This document shows, in pieces, positions 26,324 through 40,000 of a stretch of 64,000 nucleotides of DNA. The notes under the pieces are model-generated. The model was given only the letters and a program-made list of their open reading frames with translations, did no database searches and had not been told where the DNA came from. The stretch is from contig NC_084592.1 of the NCBI RefSeq assembly GCF_033807715.1, forward strand, positions 23,693,501-23,757,500, written 5' to 3'. Origin of the DNA: Cololabis saira. Its lineage: Eukaryota; Chordata; Actinopteri; Beloniformes; Belonidae. Position 1 is the stretch's first letter, and each line of letters starts with the position of its first letter. Made by a program: the position numbers and the translations under genes.

Positions 26324-27209
26324 AGGGGACCTATTATTGTGTAAATACAATAGGTACAAGCACTCCTTCATTCCACAATCAGTCAAACTTATTAATAAGC
26401 TCCCCCGAATGGTTGGGGGGGAAGATAGGACGCTGAGAGAAGCCGGCCCATGTGGATTGATTAACAACTGATTATGTGATCTTGTACAGTGAAGCTAAAA
26501 ACACTGATGATGCTAGCATTGTCTTTTAACAATTTGCACTTGTTTGCTGTTTTATACAGTGCTGTCGCAAGTGCTGCATATGCCTCCGCCGATGTTGATG
26601 GTGGTGTTGTTGATGTTGTTAATGTGTCGTCTGTGTCTGTCTGTACTGCAGCTTTGTGGCCTCTACTCCGAGACCAATTTCTCCCGTGGGAGATTAATAA
26701 AGTAAACCTTGACTATTATGAAAAACACGTTTTCTCTTGCTTTAACATATATAAAGTGGTCTTCCCTCAGCCTGCCAACTCAGAGGAGGAGGAAAGCAAC
26801 TAAATTCTGCAGTGTCTGTACAGCCGCCCGGATGAGCCATCCAGTATGATGTGGCTTCTATGAGCCATTCAGATTCTGCTCCCTTTTTGTACGTAACTAA
26901 AATGCAATTTACATAGGTTGGCCTCCGATGCGTGAAATCACGCACACAACTAACTCCGCCGGCCGGAGCTTCCGCCATTTTTTCGTAGCGGTGTATCGCG
27001 TAATTCAGGCAGCCAATCAGCACAGAGCCTCATTATCATAGCCTCCCCACCCACTCAGAATACCATATAGAGAATGAGGTTAGAGAATGGGAAGATAAAG
27101 ACATGGCTCAGAGGCTGAATTTCTAATTTATTTAGCAAAAACAATCAAAAGCCTGTTTTTAAGACATTCAAGGTTTAAAATAGGTCTTAGATGCCATAAT
27201 AGGTCCTCT
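26324..27209. mobile_element. TTAA-type MITE inserted in the LINE relic
   Basis: The element lies between TTAA at 26320-26323 and TTAA at 27210-27213. The left end AGGGGACCTATTAT and the right end ATAATAGGTCCTCT are inverted repeats with one mismatch. Removing it rejoins the RTE endonuclease sequence, which confirms the boundaries. It has no transposase. Excluding the later insert at 26338-26712 and that insert's 7-bp duplication it is about 500 bp. A second copy starts at 63795. A TTAA target points to the piggyBac or Kolobok group. Confidence 0.85.
26338..26719 (+). mobile_element. Retroposon fragment nested in the MITE
   Basis: About 375 bp interrupts the MITE right after its left terminus, flanked by the direct repeat CTATTAT (26331-26337 and 26713-26719). 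Its right end, GGGAGATTAATAAAGTAAAC, resembles the 3' tails of 5'-truncated LINE or SINE copies in fish. I cannot name the family; the body has no significant ORF. Confidence 0.65.
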
Positions 27210-27690
27210 TTAACCCACAGTCCAGGCTTTGGAACCTCCTTGAGTGAGGTTGGACTCTGTTTCACTCTGGAATTGCCCAAGGTGAGAGGTGCAGCACCGG
27301 AGTGGACATAATTATTGCTCCTGGGCTTGGTGTTTTTTACATTGGAGTTAAATCCGGTAAACAAGAGGGAGGCGTCCTGCCACTTTTGCATGGTGGGGAT
27401 GGGTCCTGACTATTGTTTGTGTTCATATCACTGTAGCCTCTGCATTGGAAAGGAGACAGATAAGGGGACTTGAGTATCTGGTAAGGATGTCTCCTCAACA
27501 TCTACCTGGTGAGGTTTTCTCAACACATCTCACTAGGAGGAGAGCCGGGGAAGACCCATGCTGAAGAGACTATGTCTCTCAGCTGGCCTGGGAACGCCAT
27601 GGGATCCCCCCAAATGAGCTGGGTCCCCTGCTTAGGCTACAGCTCCCATGACAAGACCCCGGAAAAGAGGTAAAAGATGGATGGATGTCA

Positions 27691-28570
27691 TAAATGCAAC
27701 CAGTCTTTACACTAAGATCTGATTAAAGTTTTAGATGCCACAATCTAAGCACTGTGTCAAAAACCTCTAGAGATCTAAAGGTAAAAGGTCTTATGTATTG
27801 ATTTCTCGAGTAGTGCCACACTTGTTTCACCCTGCTACTACAGTGGTTGTGGTAATAACACATTTTGTTTTGTTTTGTTTTAGCCTTTTTTTGTTTTAAC
27901 ATTGCTTTTTGGACATGCAAATGAATAAAAACTAGCTTGTTTGGATGGTGTGTTCATGAAGCGTTGCTACTAATTCAGGCCCTTTATACTAATGGTTATG
28001 ATAAGTAACCATGACAGAGGGCATGCTGTTTATATGTGGCTAATTGGGCTATCCCCAGACCAACTCATGTTTAAAATGAACCCCATGAGCTGAAGAGAAG
28101 ACATTTTGTGTGAGACAATAGTGAACAGAGAGCAAGAAGGAGGAAGCTGACAGTTTTTCTTTCTTCAAACTTTATGGGGAATGAATGAACATTGTCTTAA
28201 AAAATGAACAGGCTTGTAGCTTTGACAAATACATACTGGGACATGGCTGAGCGAGTATGTTCCAAACTGCAGTGCCTCCATACAAAGATGCTGGACAATA
28301 TTGGCAGAATAAGAATCCACATATAACCGCAGGATTAAAGGAGGAGAACATTTTCAACAGTAGGTGGTGATATGTCACTGTGGTGAAGTTTGTATACAAC
28401 CAAAATATTGAACAGCTGCCTGGAGTTTCTTCACTTTTTTAGATTAATAAAACATAATTCACTTAAATTGAATTACTGTTATCATTGTCTCTGTATTTAA
28501 ATATCCATGAATATGATACGCATCTATGGAGATTTTTTTTGTTGTGGTTTTTTATTTGCACTTTATAAAG
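27691..28570. other. Intergenic, no gene recognised
   Basis: AT-rich sequence with no identifiable gene or repeat family. Confidence 0.6.
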
Positions 28571-29330
28571 CTACATTGTTGCTATAGTTATCATCCCGAC
28601 AGCCGACGCTGCACCCGCCCCGGTCAAAGCGGGAACCCCACAGCCAAAGGCGTGCCCAACTGAAGGGCAGTGGGGGGAACCGGACACAGGCACGGAGCAC
28701 GAGAACCCCCCAACAAGGATCCAGCCAGATAAGCCCAACAGCAAAGAGTCCCAAACCCAGGCTAGACAACGGACACCCATTCACACAGATACACCTACAT
28801 GCACATGGACACACACCTCACTCCTGCCCCCCTGGAGATGAGCGTGTGTGGGTGTGACTAACTATTTTAGCATGAAGAGCTACCAGCTATGGGCCGGCCT
28901 TCTCTATTATCGTGCCTGAAGAAGAGTCTGGTTGCCTTAGAATGGCAACCGTAGTCTGCAGCGCTGCAACGAGTGACCCGCAAATGAGCCCCAGATGAGC
29001 CGAACGAGGGACCCTTGCATGCCTCAACGTGACCGCCTTTGAACCGACCTGGAGCTGAAGGAAGCCCAGCTGCTGCTCATGCGTTCCCCTCAACCACACT
29101 GAGATGAGCAGAGCAGGAGAGAGAGACGCTCTTCATCAGGATCACCCGCGGAGCGTAACCTTCCAGCTGTTCACCAAGGAGCGCTGACCGGCCAGACCAA
29201 ACCACCTTTTTCCTCAACTACAAAGATCCATGTAAGAGGCTGGTTTGTGTCTGGGCAGTGAAACATAGTTAACACATTTAACTAGTTTAGTTTTACGTTG
29301 TGAGCCGGACCGCTGATCCCGTCACAACTG
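28571..29330. repeat. GC-rich block, probable unclassified repeat
   Basis: The region from about 28590 is far richer in G+C than its surroundings and contains CCCCACAGCCAAAGGCGTGC, CACGAGAACCCCCCAACAAG and TGGTTGCC/GGCAACC palindromic motifs. Composition and phrasing look like the 5' region of a dispersed element rather than a promoter island, since no gene starts here. Both strands have short frames without family resemblance. Confidence 0.4.
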
Positions 29331-30701
<1,371 letters not shown>

Positions 30702-31383
30702 GGGGAAGTGGTGAGTCCATTAATTTCCCCAGTGGAAAACACAGCCTTGCTAATAGCCCAAAGTTAGTTTGTCCTCCAGTCAGTTTTATGAACTGACTTG
30801 ACTTACCTAAATCTATCTGAGCAAACAAAAGTCCATTATGTGCTAAAAAAGAAAATATTAATTTGCTTTCTCTCAAATCTCTGCTCACTCGGTAAGTCTG
30901 CACATTTGCTCCACATTACACCAGACAGGCAAGGCAGCTTTAATTGTGTAGCACATTTCAGCATCGAGGCAAATTCCATATGTTACATAATAAAAATATG
31001 AAAAAGGAAAAAGGAAAAAAGAATATATGAGTTCCAGTCTAGTGGAAGAATACAGAAAAGTTAGACTTATGCTAGATTTACAGTTTAGTACTGAATTAAC
31101 ATTGTTTAAATCTACATTTTGAACGATTGAATGATTCAATCAAATACAGCTGTAAACAGTGTGACAAAAAGGTAAATGGAAATAGAATCAACGATCACTT
31201 CAGAATGACCTTTTTTTTCCCGAATTCATCACAGCTGGGCTTCCATGTGGAGTCAGAGATTACTTTAATTTTCTTGTGTTTTGTTGCTCTAAGTTGTGCA
31301 AATTTCCAGCTTACCTACGATGTTTCACCACTTTTGCATATTAGCAAAAGTGCAAAGAGCTCAAATAGATTCCTAAACCTAAC
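30702..31383. other. Intergenic, no gene recognised
   Basis: AT-rich; an AAAAAGGAAAAAGG purine stretch lies near 31000. No gene or repeat family is identified. Confidence 0.6.
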
Positions 31384-31391
31384 ACTTACAC

Positions 31392-31601
31392 CAGTGCTCT
31401 CCTATTTTGGTCCTCGAGAGCCACTACCTTGCATGTTTTAGGAGTTTCCCTGCTGCAGCTCAGCTGATTAAAATGAATGGATCACCACCAGTTTGTAATT
31501 AAGGTATGCATACATCTTTAAATGACAGATTCATTTGAGTCAGGGAAATAGGTAAAATATGCAGGGCAGTGGCCCTTGAGAGCCGGAATTGAGGAACGCT
31601 G
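31392..31601. mobile_element. hAT-type MITE, 210 bp
   Basis: The left end begins CAGTGCTCTCCTATTTTGGT and the right end finishes in a matching inverted sequence (…GGAATTGAGGAACGCTG). Inner parts also pair (CTTGCATGTTTTAG against ATATGCAGGGCAG). Flanking 8-mers ACTTACAC (31384-31391) and CTTTACAC (31602-31609) match at six of eight bases, in keeping with an old 8-bp hAT target duplication. It resembles a very common fish MITE family. Confidence 0.75.
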
Positions 31602-31609
31602 CTTTACAC

Positions 31610-33599
31610 TAAAGCGCCAGGTGCACTCGGTTGGAGCAGTGCACATGCACATCTCAGTGCATCACAGGAATAAAGTAGCTCTAATAATATGATGCACAGT
31701 AGTCTATGTGACCATCTTAATATTCCCCCTCTTAGAAATGTGGTGGAATATACCCTTCAAATGTCTAACTTTTGATTGTATCCCTCTGACTATAAAAAAT
31801 AATTTGAAATGATTATACAGTACTATAAAAAAAAGTATTTTATGATGATTTTATGATATATTCTCTCCAGTTCTGCCTAAGTGGCAATGGCATGTTGCCA
31901 GAGTAGTAAGCAACAAGGAGTTTCTTGTTTCATCTCATGTAAAAAAAAAAATGAGGACCAACAGCATCATTACAGATTTTCAATTCTTGTTTTTCTGCCT
32001 TTTCATCTGTGGGATACAAAAGCTGTTTCTTTTTATCATTCATGTCATTCAACTGAAGAGGACTCCAGACATTGTGGACATAATGGCTTAATGTTAAGTA
32101 AAGTTTGCTTATTTGGGTTGGCTTTTCAACTTTTGCCAACTTAATATTTATTAGAGTTATTAGATGATTGTTAAACACGATGAAGTGTATACTCTTTTCA
32201 AATATGTATGAAACTGTTAATGGTAAGAGCTGCTAATTAAATAGTGTGTGAGAGCATCCTATTACTCATATGAAAGATTAATCAAGGACATCGCCGGAAA
32301 ACAAGCATTTCTTCGTGTCTGCGAAGTTAATGGTAATGAAGTGAGATTTTAAAATGACTTCCACTCATAGAATATACTAATAGCATGTGAGCAGAGTGAT
32401 AAATGAGACCAATTGTGGGCAACACTGCATTTTAATTAAGCAGCAGTCTTAAATGAGAAGGCGTCATTGTTAAAGTCAACTCTCGATTGCAATTATGCGG
32501 CTCTATTCATGTGTAACATAATGGCTTGATGACAGTTCTTTGTTGGCTTACAGCGTGGGCATAATTGTGTCCTTTCACATATAAAAATGGACCATCTCTT
32601 TTTTTTTTGAATACCCCTTCATAACAAGGTAAAGGTTACGTTCTGAGTAAGAGTAAGAACATAACTACAGTATTTTACAAGTGGATAATTGACTTTGTTG
32701 GACTCTGTTCCAGGTACTTTCTACCTCTCTTCCTTTCCATTAAGATAATTTAAATCCACTGATTCCAGAAACAAAAACTGATTTATCAGAAGTTTTACAC
32801 TGACCCAGCACTACCATGTAAGAAATAATATGCAATGATTGCTGGGTAAATTCTGACTTTTCATATTAGTGGCAAAATAGGAGTAGCCTATGTGTCATTC
32901 TCATTTTACTTTAGTGTCAGTGTATCATACTGACAATAATATACTTGTGAGAACTTAAAGTTGCATACAAACCTTTATCTAGCCACATAATACTTTTAAA
33001 AACTGCTTTTTTCAAATCAGCAGCTTCCTCAGAGCTTTAGAAAAATGTAATCAATATTTCCTATAATTGTGCACAGATGCCATTTTTATTTCCAAGCTAA
33101 GCATGGTTAAAGCACTGGCAAATTATAATTTTATAAAGTTAGAATTGAATGATGTCTCTATTCTAAACACTTAAGATTTATCGTATTCACTTTCAAGAGA
33201 GTCCGATTTGAAGTGTTCATTGTTGTTTGTATATTCTTCTCCACATGGTATTCTGCTGGGTCCAAATGCTTGAGGGTCACCAAGAAGTAATTACATTCAT
33301 CCATAGATCAGAAAGAACATTCTAGATAAACTAGAAGATCATTTTCAAGCAGCTTTGTGATCTTGTGACTACAGTAGTAACTTTCATTCAGAGGTTTAGG
33401 ATCCCCGGGACTGTACCAACCTCCCTCAATGTAGCTACGAGAGGAAACATGATGACAAAAAGAAGAAGTGGATAATACAAATGGTAACCAAAGAAACCAG
33501 GGATTCAAGGTGAACTCCAAGGGCAAGGTACATCAGTGTCAGATCACGCTATGCGTCATTGTTAGAGTCAAAGTAGACTTAATGTAAGACAACGGAGGA
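31610..33599. other. Intergenic, possible conserved non-coding stretch
   Basis: No gene. The sub-region 32200-32600 is balanced in composition, free of repeat signatures and dense in TAAT/ATTA homeodomain-type cores (GCTAATTAAAT, TTTTAATTAAGC, GCAATTATGC). Regulatory elements in gene deserts beside developmental genes often look like this. This is inference from texture alone. Confidence 0.35.
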
Positions 33600-34165
33600 T
33601 GGCTTCACTGTTGACAGCAAATGGTAAAAAAGCCAGACTGGAATTTGACTAAATGTAAATTGACAACCCACAAAGGTTCTGGGAAATTGTCCTTTGGACA
33701 GATGAGACACAACTGGAGCTTTTTGGCATGCCACATCAACTCTGAGCAAAGATTCAAAAATGAAGCATTTAAAGAAAAGAACACAAGAAAGAGGAGGCTC
33801 GGTTATGTTCTGGGGCTGCTTTGTTTTCCGTCTGGCATGGGGTGTCTTGAATCTGTGCAGGTTACAATGAAATATCAAGACCACTCGAGTGCAATCTGTG
33901 CTGCCAAGTGTCAGAAAGCTTGGTCTCATTTGTAGTTTAGGGCCCTCCAACAAGATAATGACCCAAAACACAAATCTAAAACACACAAGAACAAAACATT
34001 GGACGATTCGTAAGAGGCATTGACGGACCCTGATCTAAATTCTATTGAACACCTGTGCAATGAGATGAAACATGCAGTCTGAAGAAGACACAGTTCAAAC
34101 CTGAAACACCTGGAGCAGGTTGCTCATGAGGAGTGAACCAAAATACTTGTCAATAGGTGGTGGGC
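33600..34165 (+). pseudogene. Decayed Tc1-like transposase
   Basis: Broken frames give, in order: GKLSFGQMRHNWSFLAC, matching the Tc1 segment around VLWTDETKWELFG; RKRRLGYVLGLLCF, matching the GGSVMVWGCF segment; then LQQDNDPKHKSKT and DPDLNSIEHLCNEMKHAV. These are the central and C-terminal parts of the DDE domain, with the second D in QQDNDPKH and the E in IEHLW-like form. Frames change several times and stops intervene. No terminal inverted repeats were found, so this is an immobile fossil. Confidence 0.9.
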
Positions 34166-34270
34166 CATGCTTTCCCCTCATATGTGATTTCTTGCTCGTG
34201 TTGTTCTCTCATATGTAAATCACTTTTGGATAAAAGCGTCTGCTAAATGACAATAGTAGTAGTAGAAGAA
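34166..34270 (+). mobile_element. Fish SINE/LINE 3' tail fragment
   Basis: TTTTGGATAAAAGCGTCTGC followed by TAAATGACAATAGTAG is the hallmark 3' end of widespread teleost SINE/LINE copies. It is followed by a (TAG)n/(AAG)n simple tail. Only about 100 bp is recognisable, directly after the Tc1 relic. Confidence 0.75.
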
Positions 34271-35762
34271 GAAGTGTCATAGACAGATATTTGTTGATTG
34301 CAGTGAGTGCCTGAAAATGCAAAACACTGAGTTGAAAATATTAACTTGAGGCTCCCATCATTTTTTTCCAGGCCACTCTCTTTTTTCTTTTTTTATGATT
34401 CCATTAAAGCACAATTTTTACATTTCAAAGATTTCAAAGACTGTCATTCGTCATTGTTCGGTATGTTATTATTTCTAAATGTTGCCAGTCTCAAGTTGTT
34501 TTAGTGACAATTGTAGGTTTTTCCTTTCTCGTTCCCCTTAAGCAGACACATTATCAACCTATCGTTCTGCTGTCATTGCTGTCAGTTTAAAATTGACTTC
34601 CAACAAACATTTGATCAATTAGAAAAAGTTGTTGTGCATCTCGGCAATAATGAAAGCTGCATTCGCTTCTCTGTACCCAAGAAGGAGAATGAAAGACCAA
34701 CAATGGAAACACTAACATTCTGATTATTTATATTAAAATTGCCGTATTTTGGTGCCAGTTGAATTCCAGTTGTAAACATTACAAATGGCAGGTGCTCATG
34801 AGCATAATGTTAGTCTCAGTTTAATTTGAAGAAGAAAAATAATCCTTTTGCACAACATGAAGACACATTTTCACTATTTAAGATGTAGTTCATTTTCTTA
34901 CTTCCTGAATACATTTTAGTCAGGCAAATAATTTCCCCCGATACAGAAACTATGTTTTTCTGTCATTTAGATTTCAAAATGCACTCTGTGAATGAAGTGT
35001 ATCCTTTGGGGGTGGGGATGGGGGGTGTTTGGCCTTGGCAACAATCTCTTCTTTGAATTTTTTTTCTCCCTTTTCACTGTCCACTTGGAACGACAGAGAC
35101 TAGCAAAGTGCCCAATGCCCTCTGGGCCTGAAAGCAATGAATACAGACTGTCAACATGTGGGAAGAAAAGACACAGTTAATGGAAGAGGACTGCATGTTT
35201 TTATTTTCCTCTTATTTTCTGTATTTTTAAGAAATAGATGCTTCATCGTACATTGCCCCTTTGCTACATTGAGGCAATCATGAGTAAAAAAATAACAGTT
35301 TGTATCTGATATGAAAATGTAAGAAATATTCTGTGTGATTACAACCATCATACATCTACTATTACTGAACATAGCTGAATCTGTTTTCAGATGAAACTAT
35401 GACATATCCTGTCACACAGCGAGTGTGATTGTCAAGAGTCAAGAGTGATTGGGAGTACAGTTACATCACGTACACTGGAATGGGACAGTTTGTACCGACT
35501 GGCCATGTTGACTTTCTACATGTTTCATAACCACGATAAAAGAAAACCTGCTTATGACTTCCACACAGTTCTCCAGCAAACAGGTCTGCATGACTACTGG
35601 TAGAGAAATAAACCTTGATATTGGGGTGCAATAATGATTATCTTTGGTACATCTTCCTTCAAAACACAACTTTATCTTTTCAGCGCAAAAGAACCACGAT
35701 GTTTTCCTTTATGGTTAACATATTCAAGCAACATTTGAAATACAGCAGGCACCACATCCCCC
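34271..35762. other. Intergenic, no gene recognised
   Basis: AT-rich sequence with only short frames. No family is identified. Confidence 0.6.
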
Positions 35763-35770
35763 CCTTAACC

Positions 35771-37059
35771 CAGGGCTCCAGACTAACTTTTTTCACTAGG
35801 AGCACAGTAGCCCCTAACTGAAAATTTTTAGGGGCACAATCAGAAATTTTAGGAGCGCACATCGTTTATCGACACGCTAACCAAATGTTTACATTTCTAC
35901 TACATTTCAGTGTATTAGTAATACATATTTCATAATAGATTAATGAATTACCACAATGTGCTGTTTCAAATGCAGTGTTACATTTTATTGTGCATTTTTA
36001 AAGATGCCGCAACATAAAGTAAACTGACAGCACCATTGCTGTCATTATATATAAAAAAAACATACATTCACATGATAAAAAAAGTGCTTGGTAACAAAGT
36101 GCTTAGTAACCTTTCAGCCATGAATGTAACTGTTAAACAAAGTACTTAACAAATGTACAAATATTGGGGGTACTGGCCAATAACATTTCCCTACTTGTGT
36201 CTTTACTAAAACCCTGAACTTACACCAGTTGACCAAATTCACTGCCTTCACTCAAATAACTAAGGATCTTACCAAGAAATATTCTTATGTCTAACCTAAA
36301 AATGCCATTACACCTGACAACACACATCACTTAAAAGGTTAGGTGTTAAAATTTAACTTTCATTTGTGTCAAGCAAATTTTAAGCAGTGTTCAAAATAAA
36401 ATTATGAGACCTGCTGTATTGGAGCACATTTTCTTTTAGTTAAAACTGTAGCGGGGACAGATGTTTAGAGAAACCTATGTATGTACCGGGTGAAGGCTGA
36501 TTTATGGTTCCGCGTTACAACAACGCAGAGCTCTGCGTCGATTTAAGGCGGAACCATAAATCAGGCTTTAGAGGGGGGACATATCGGAGAACAACCAGAA
36601 GAATATAGAGTGGATTAAAAATAAAAGTTAAGCACTGAGCTACATGTGTCTCCCGTCTGGGCCATTGCAGACTCATGGCCTGAGCATGATGTTACTAAAA
36701 CCAAACATACCCGCCGCCTCTTTCTTCTAACTTTATGTGCGCGTCGCGGCGGCAGCGAGTTGTGTCGCAATAAATGTCGTCCGGGCGTAATACATGCTTT
36801 GAGCTGGTGAAATTAAACGAAAAAAAAATAAATAAATAAATAAATAAATAGATCCCCCAACTCATTCCCTTTCACACTCATTGGCCTGCAAATATGGGGG
36901 TTCATTGAGGCACTCCTTCCACGTTTAACGTGTAAAAAAAAAAAAAAAAACACTGGCAAATTTACTGGTCGCACGTGTGCGAGTGGACATGAAATTCAGT
37001 CGCACATACTCAAATTTTGGTCGCAAAATGCGAGCATTTGGTCGCAGTCTGGAGCCCTG
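35771..37059. mobile_element. hAT element, non-autonomous, 1.29 kb
   Basis: Left terminus CAGGGCTCCAGACT and right terminus AGTCTGGAGCCCTG are exact inverted repeats of 14 bp. The flanks carry a perfect 8-bp duplication CCTTAACC (35763-35770 and 37060-37067), the size expected for hAT. Inside are an (AAAT)n array (36820-36850), an A18-type run near 36930 and a 76-bp palindromic module at 36494-36569. No transposase frame remains. The intact ends and duplication argue for a fairly recent insertion. Confidence 0.92.
36494..36569. repeat. Palindromic TTTATGGTTCCGC module inside the hAT
   Basis: TGATTTATGGTTCCGC at the left is mirrored by GCGGAACCATAAATCA at the right around a GCAGAGCTCTGCG centre. 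It looks like a small MITE inserted within the hAT. A related sequence, TTTATGGTTCCGCGTTACA, occurs inside the hAT at 54969-56379. Confidence 0.8.
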
Positions 37060-37067
37060 CCTTAACC

Positions 37068-40000
37068 CCTCACATTCTCAAACCACTGAAGGCTGAAAGG
37101 TCAATGAGGACTTAAGATGCACTGGAGAAGGTCAGAGGATTGAAGTCTGAAAGATGAGGAGAATGCAAGATCCCCTTAGCAGGTTAGACAAGGGCTCTAC
37201 CTGCTTTTGGTCCACCATCTCTTTGGCAGGGAAAAGCTGTTATGAAGTTGTAAAGCATTTTCTCTAAAGAAGACAGCAAGAATGAACTTCATAAAACCAA
37301 AGAAGAGGTAAGAGTAGAAATTGTAATAGTTATTATCATTATCACCAATCACCTTGTCAATTTTTCTGATCACAAAATTATCCGTTTTTTTATTAAGTAC
37401 ATTCATTGTGTCCATCTCGTAGTCACATTTCCATATAAGCATTTTGAAATCACTGAAGTGTAGGCCTATTATTTATGAGCTTGCATATACTGTATATGAA
37501 AATAAGGTGCCCTAAAATGGTACCGTACTTCTCCTTACTTGGAGACCCAGTAATGCAACTTCTGAGCTATCATTCACATAATGTTGTCAAAGACAACGTT
37601 TCTTGTTTCTGTTCCCAGGAATAAAATACAGCTCTTTGTCAAACCTCCTGGGGGCAGAGGCATAAAAAAGTGAACAAAAAAGTGTTTACTTTTTCCTATT
37701 AAGAAACTGGTATTATGGATGTATATGGATGTTGGGTTGATTGGTGAGTCTAAATGGATTCTTAGGAGTATATGTGAGGGTGTGTAGTTGTATCTCTCAT
37801 CCTTCCCAGCCTCCAACCCTGAACCGACAAATGACTGTATGTTTCTTATTGATAGTGTCAATAATATACTTTTAGTTAATTGTTGGTACTATAAATAACT
37901 GCAACTGTGCCCAACTGTTGTATATATATGTATATGTGTGCTGCAGGGTTTTTGGAAGAAATTGTTACTTAAAATGTAAAGCAACAAAAGCAGCTTTAAA
38001 GCAGCTCATTGGGTATCCCTAAACACATGTTAAGTTGCTTTTATGACGCTGTCCAAGATTTCCATTGTTTGGTGGGATTTATGAGTCTACAGGAACGTAG
38101 CATCTTTAAAGACCACTGACAGGATGTAAGTCACTATCATTACACCACCAAATGCTAGGTGGCAGTGTGGGGGTTTTTTCTGCATCACTTGCAGTTCTTG
38201 TTTGACTTTCTTTACAGAGCTCAGACATACAGAGGTAACAAAGCATGTCTAATGTCAGTCGGAGCTGTTAAATGTTGAGCGGGACCATTCATATTTTTTT
38301 AGCTTGATGTCAACTCGATGCATTGTAACAGTTCTGAGAGCTGCATGTCTCATGGCTACAGCTGAGGTCAATTAATGCCAATTTATCTTCTGAATTTCAT
38401 TTTTTGTCTCCATGAAATCAGTTAAAGCTAGCTAATTATCACAGCTGCTTCCCTGCACCTTTATATTTTTTGACTGTCTACTCTCAACAGTGTTAAATCC
38501 ACCTACTTTTATAAAGTTTGTGTTCGAACCTCTTGGATCCAAGTCCTAATCGTGTGCAAATTCCCCCAACCCAAATGATTTCCATCAATGTGAGTGAGAA
38601 TATAGTATATTTTTATAATAGGCCTTATATAGTATATATTCTTATAAATATTGATTTCCATACATATTTGTAAGACTATACATATATATAATGTAATGTC
38701 ATTAGAAACCTATAGAAGGTACAATATTGCGATGTATAACCCTCAGTGTGCTGTAGTCGCAGGTCCTTTCCATTCTTTACCCCTGCGATCAAGCTGACAC
38801 ATCTGTCTTTAAAAATCACAGGAAAGCACATGCAAAATCTAAACTGCTCACATTACAGACGTATACAGCGCAGTGAGGGTGCCCCATTGGCACAAAGCAA
38901 TTACAAAACACATGCACATACTCACAAAACCACAGTCCACAGGCAGCCAAAGGGAGACAAATTACCTCCCTGTCAGATAAAATCAGACTTGACATCATTT
39001 CATTAATTTCAGTGTGTATTAGCATTTCTTATTATGATTTTTTTTCTCCCTTTTATTTTATGGTGTCTCCTTTCTGCTCCAAGACTTGTCCCAAGGAAAA
39101 CATCATTTTGAAAAACAATTAGACATTTTTTTTATTTCTCATTCCCTCAATTATTGTCTCTTTTTAAATTTGGAAGTTAAAAGCTGTGTGTGGAATGTGC
39201 TTGGAATAAAGATGTGATGTAAAGATCCATATGATAAAGGATTATAGTGTAAGGATATAGATGTAAACTGCATCCAGCAGAGGATGTATATCCAACATCG
39301 GACTTGTGGAAACATTTTCTATAAAGTAGGTGCTATACTTAACTTAACAAACTTGACTCTTATAGCAGTGGACACATGAACAGCAGTTTATATTAATATT
39401 TTAACCTGAACAACTGTACAACATTTTCTCTTTGTTTTTAATCAGGTAAAATTTATATGCTACAGAATATTTCACTGACAAGAATGCATTAAATCTGGTA
39501 ACTGCTGTTCAAGTGGAACGTGCCAGTGTCACAGTGAAAACCACTTTCTTGGGCTGGACCATTGATTCCAAAACCATGTGGGACAAAGAATAATGGAGTC
39601 TCACTAATCAGCACTCTAATCTCTCTTCTGCATGCGTGGTGGTATGGTGATGCATAATGAGAGATGTGATTCCCCTGCTACGACACAATAGCTTCTACTT
39701 GTGCACTGCTCCACTGAAAGATTTAGTGGATGTAGAATGTGAATGTGCTGCTTTTCCCTCACTGCTTTTGTGAATATGTGAACAGTCATGTGGAGGTGAC
39801 TGGTGGTTTTCGGCCTGATGTTGATTAGCTCAAAATAGTAATGTCGTAGCACGCACAGAATGCAAATTTCCCTCTCACTTAGAAAAGGTCATTAGTTGAC
39901 ATGTTATCTGTACTGATGTCATCTTTTGTGAAGTCCTACAGGAGTGTTGACATCGCGTATCGATGGTGAGTTGGAAGAGTCTACAATTACAACATTTTAG

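Larger units (their letters stand above)
26080..27690 (+). mobile_element. RTE/Rex3-like LINE relic, interrupted
   Basis: The left part (about 26080-26319) contains a GAGCCACCACCTTATCCTGG-type start and then codons reading LSGEEPELVCKV and KLDKVGLT, which fit the start of an RTE-type apurinic endonuclease. After the inserted MITE it resumes at 27214 with reading resembling GWTLFHSG and AQGERC in the same domain. It ends with a 3' tail (ATGTCTCTCAGCTGGCCTGG and a GATGGATG end near 27690) that I associate with teleost RTE/Rex3 elements. Frameshifts, stops and a large internal deletion including the reverse transcriptase make it a fossil. Confidence 0.7.
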
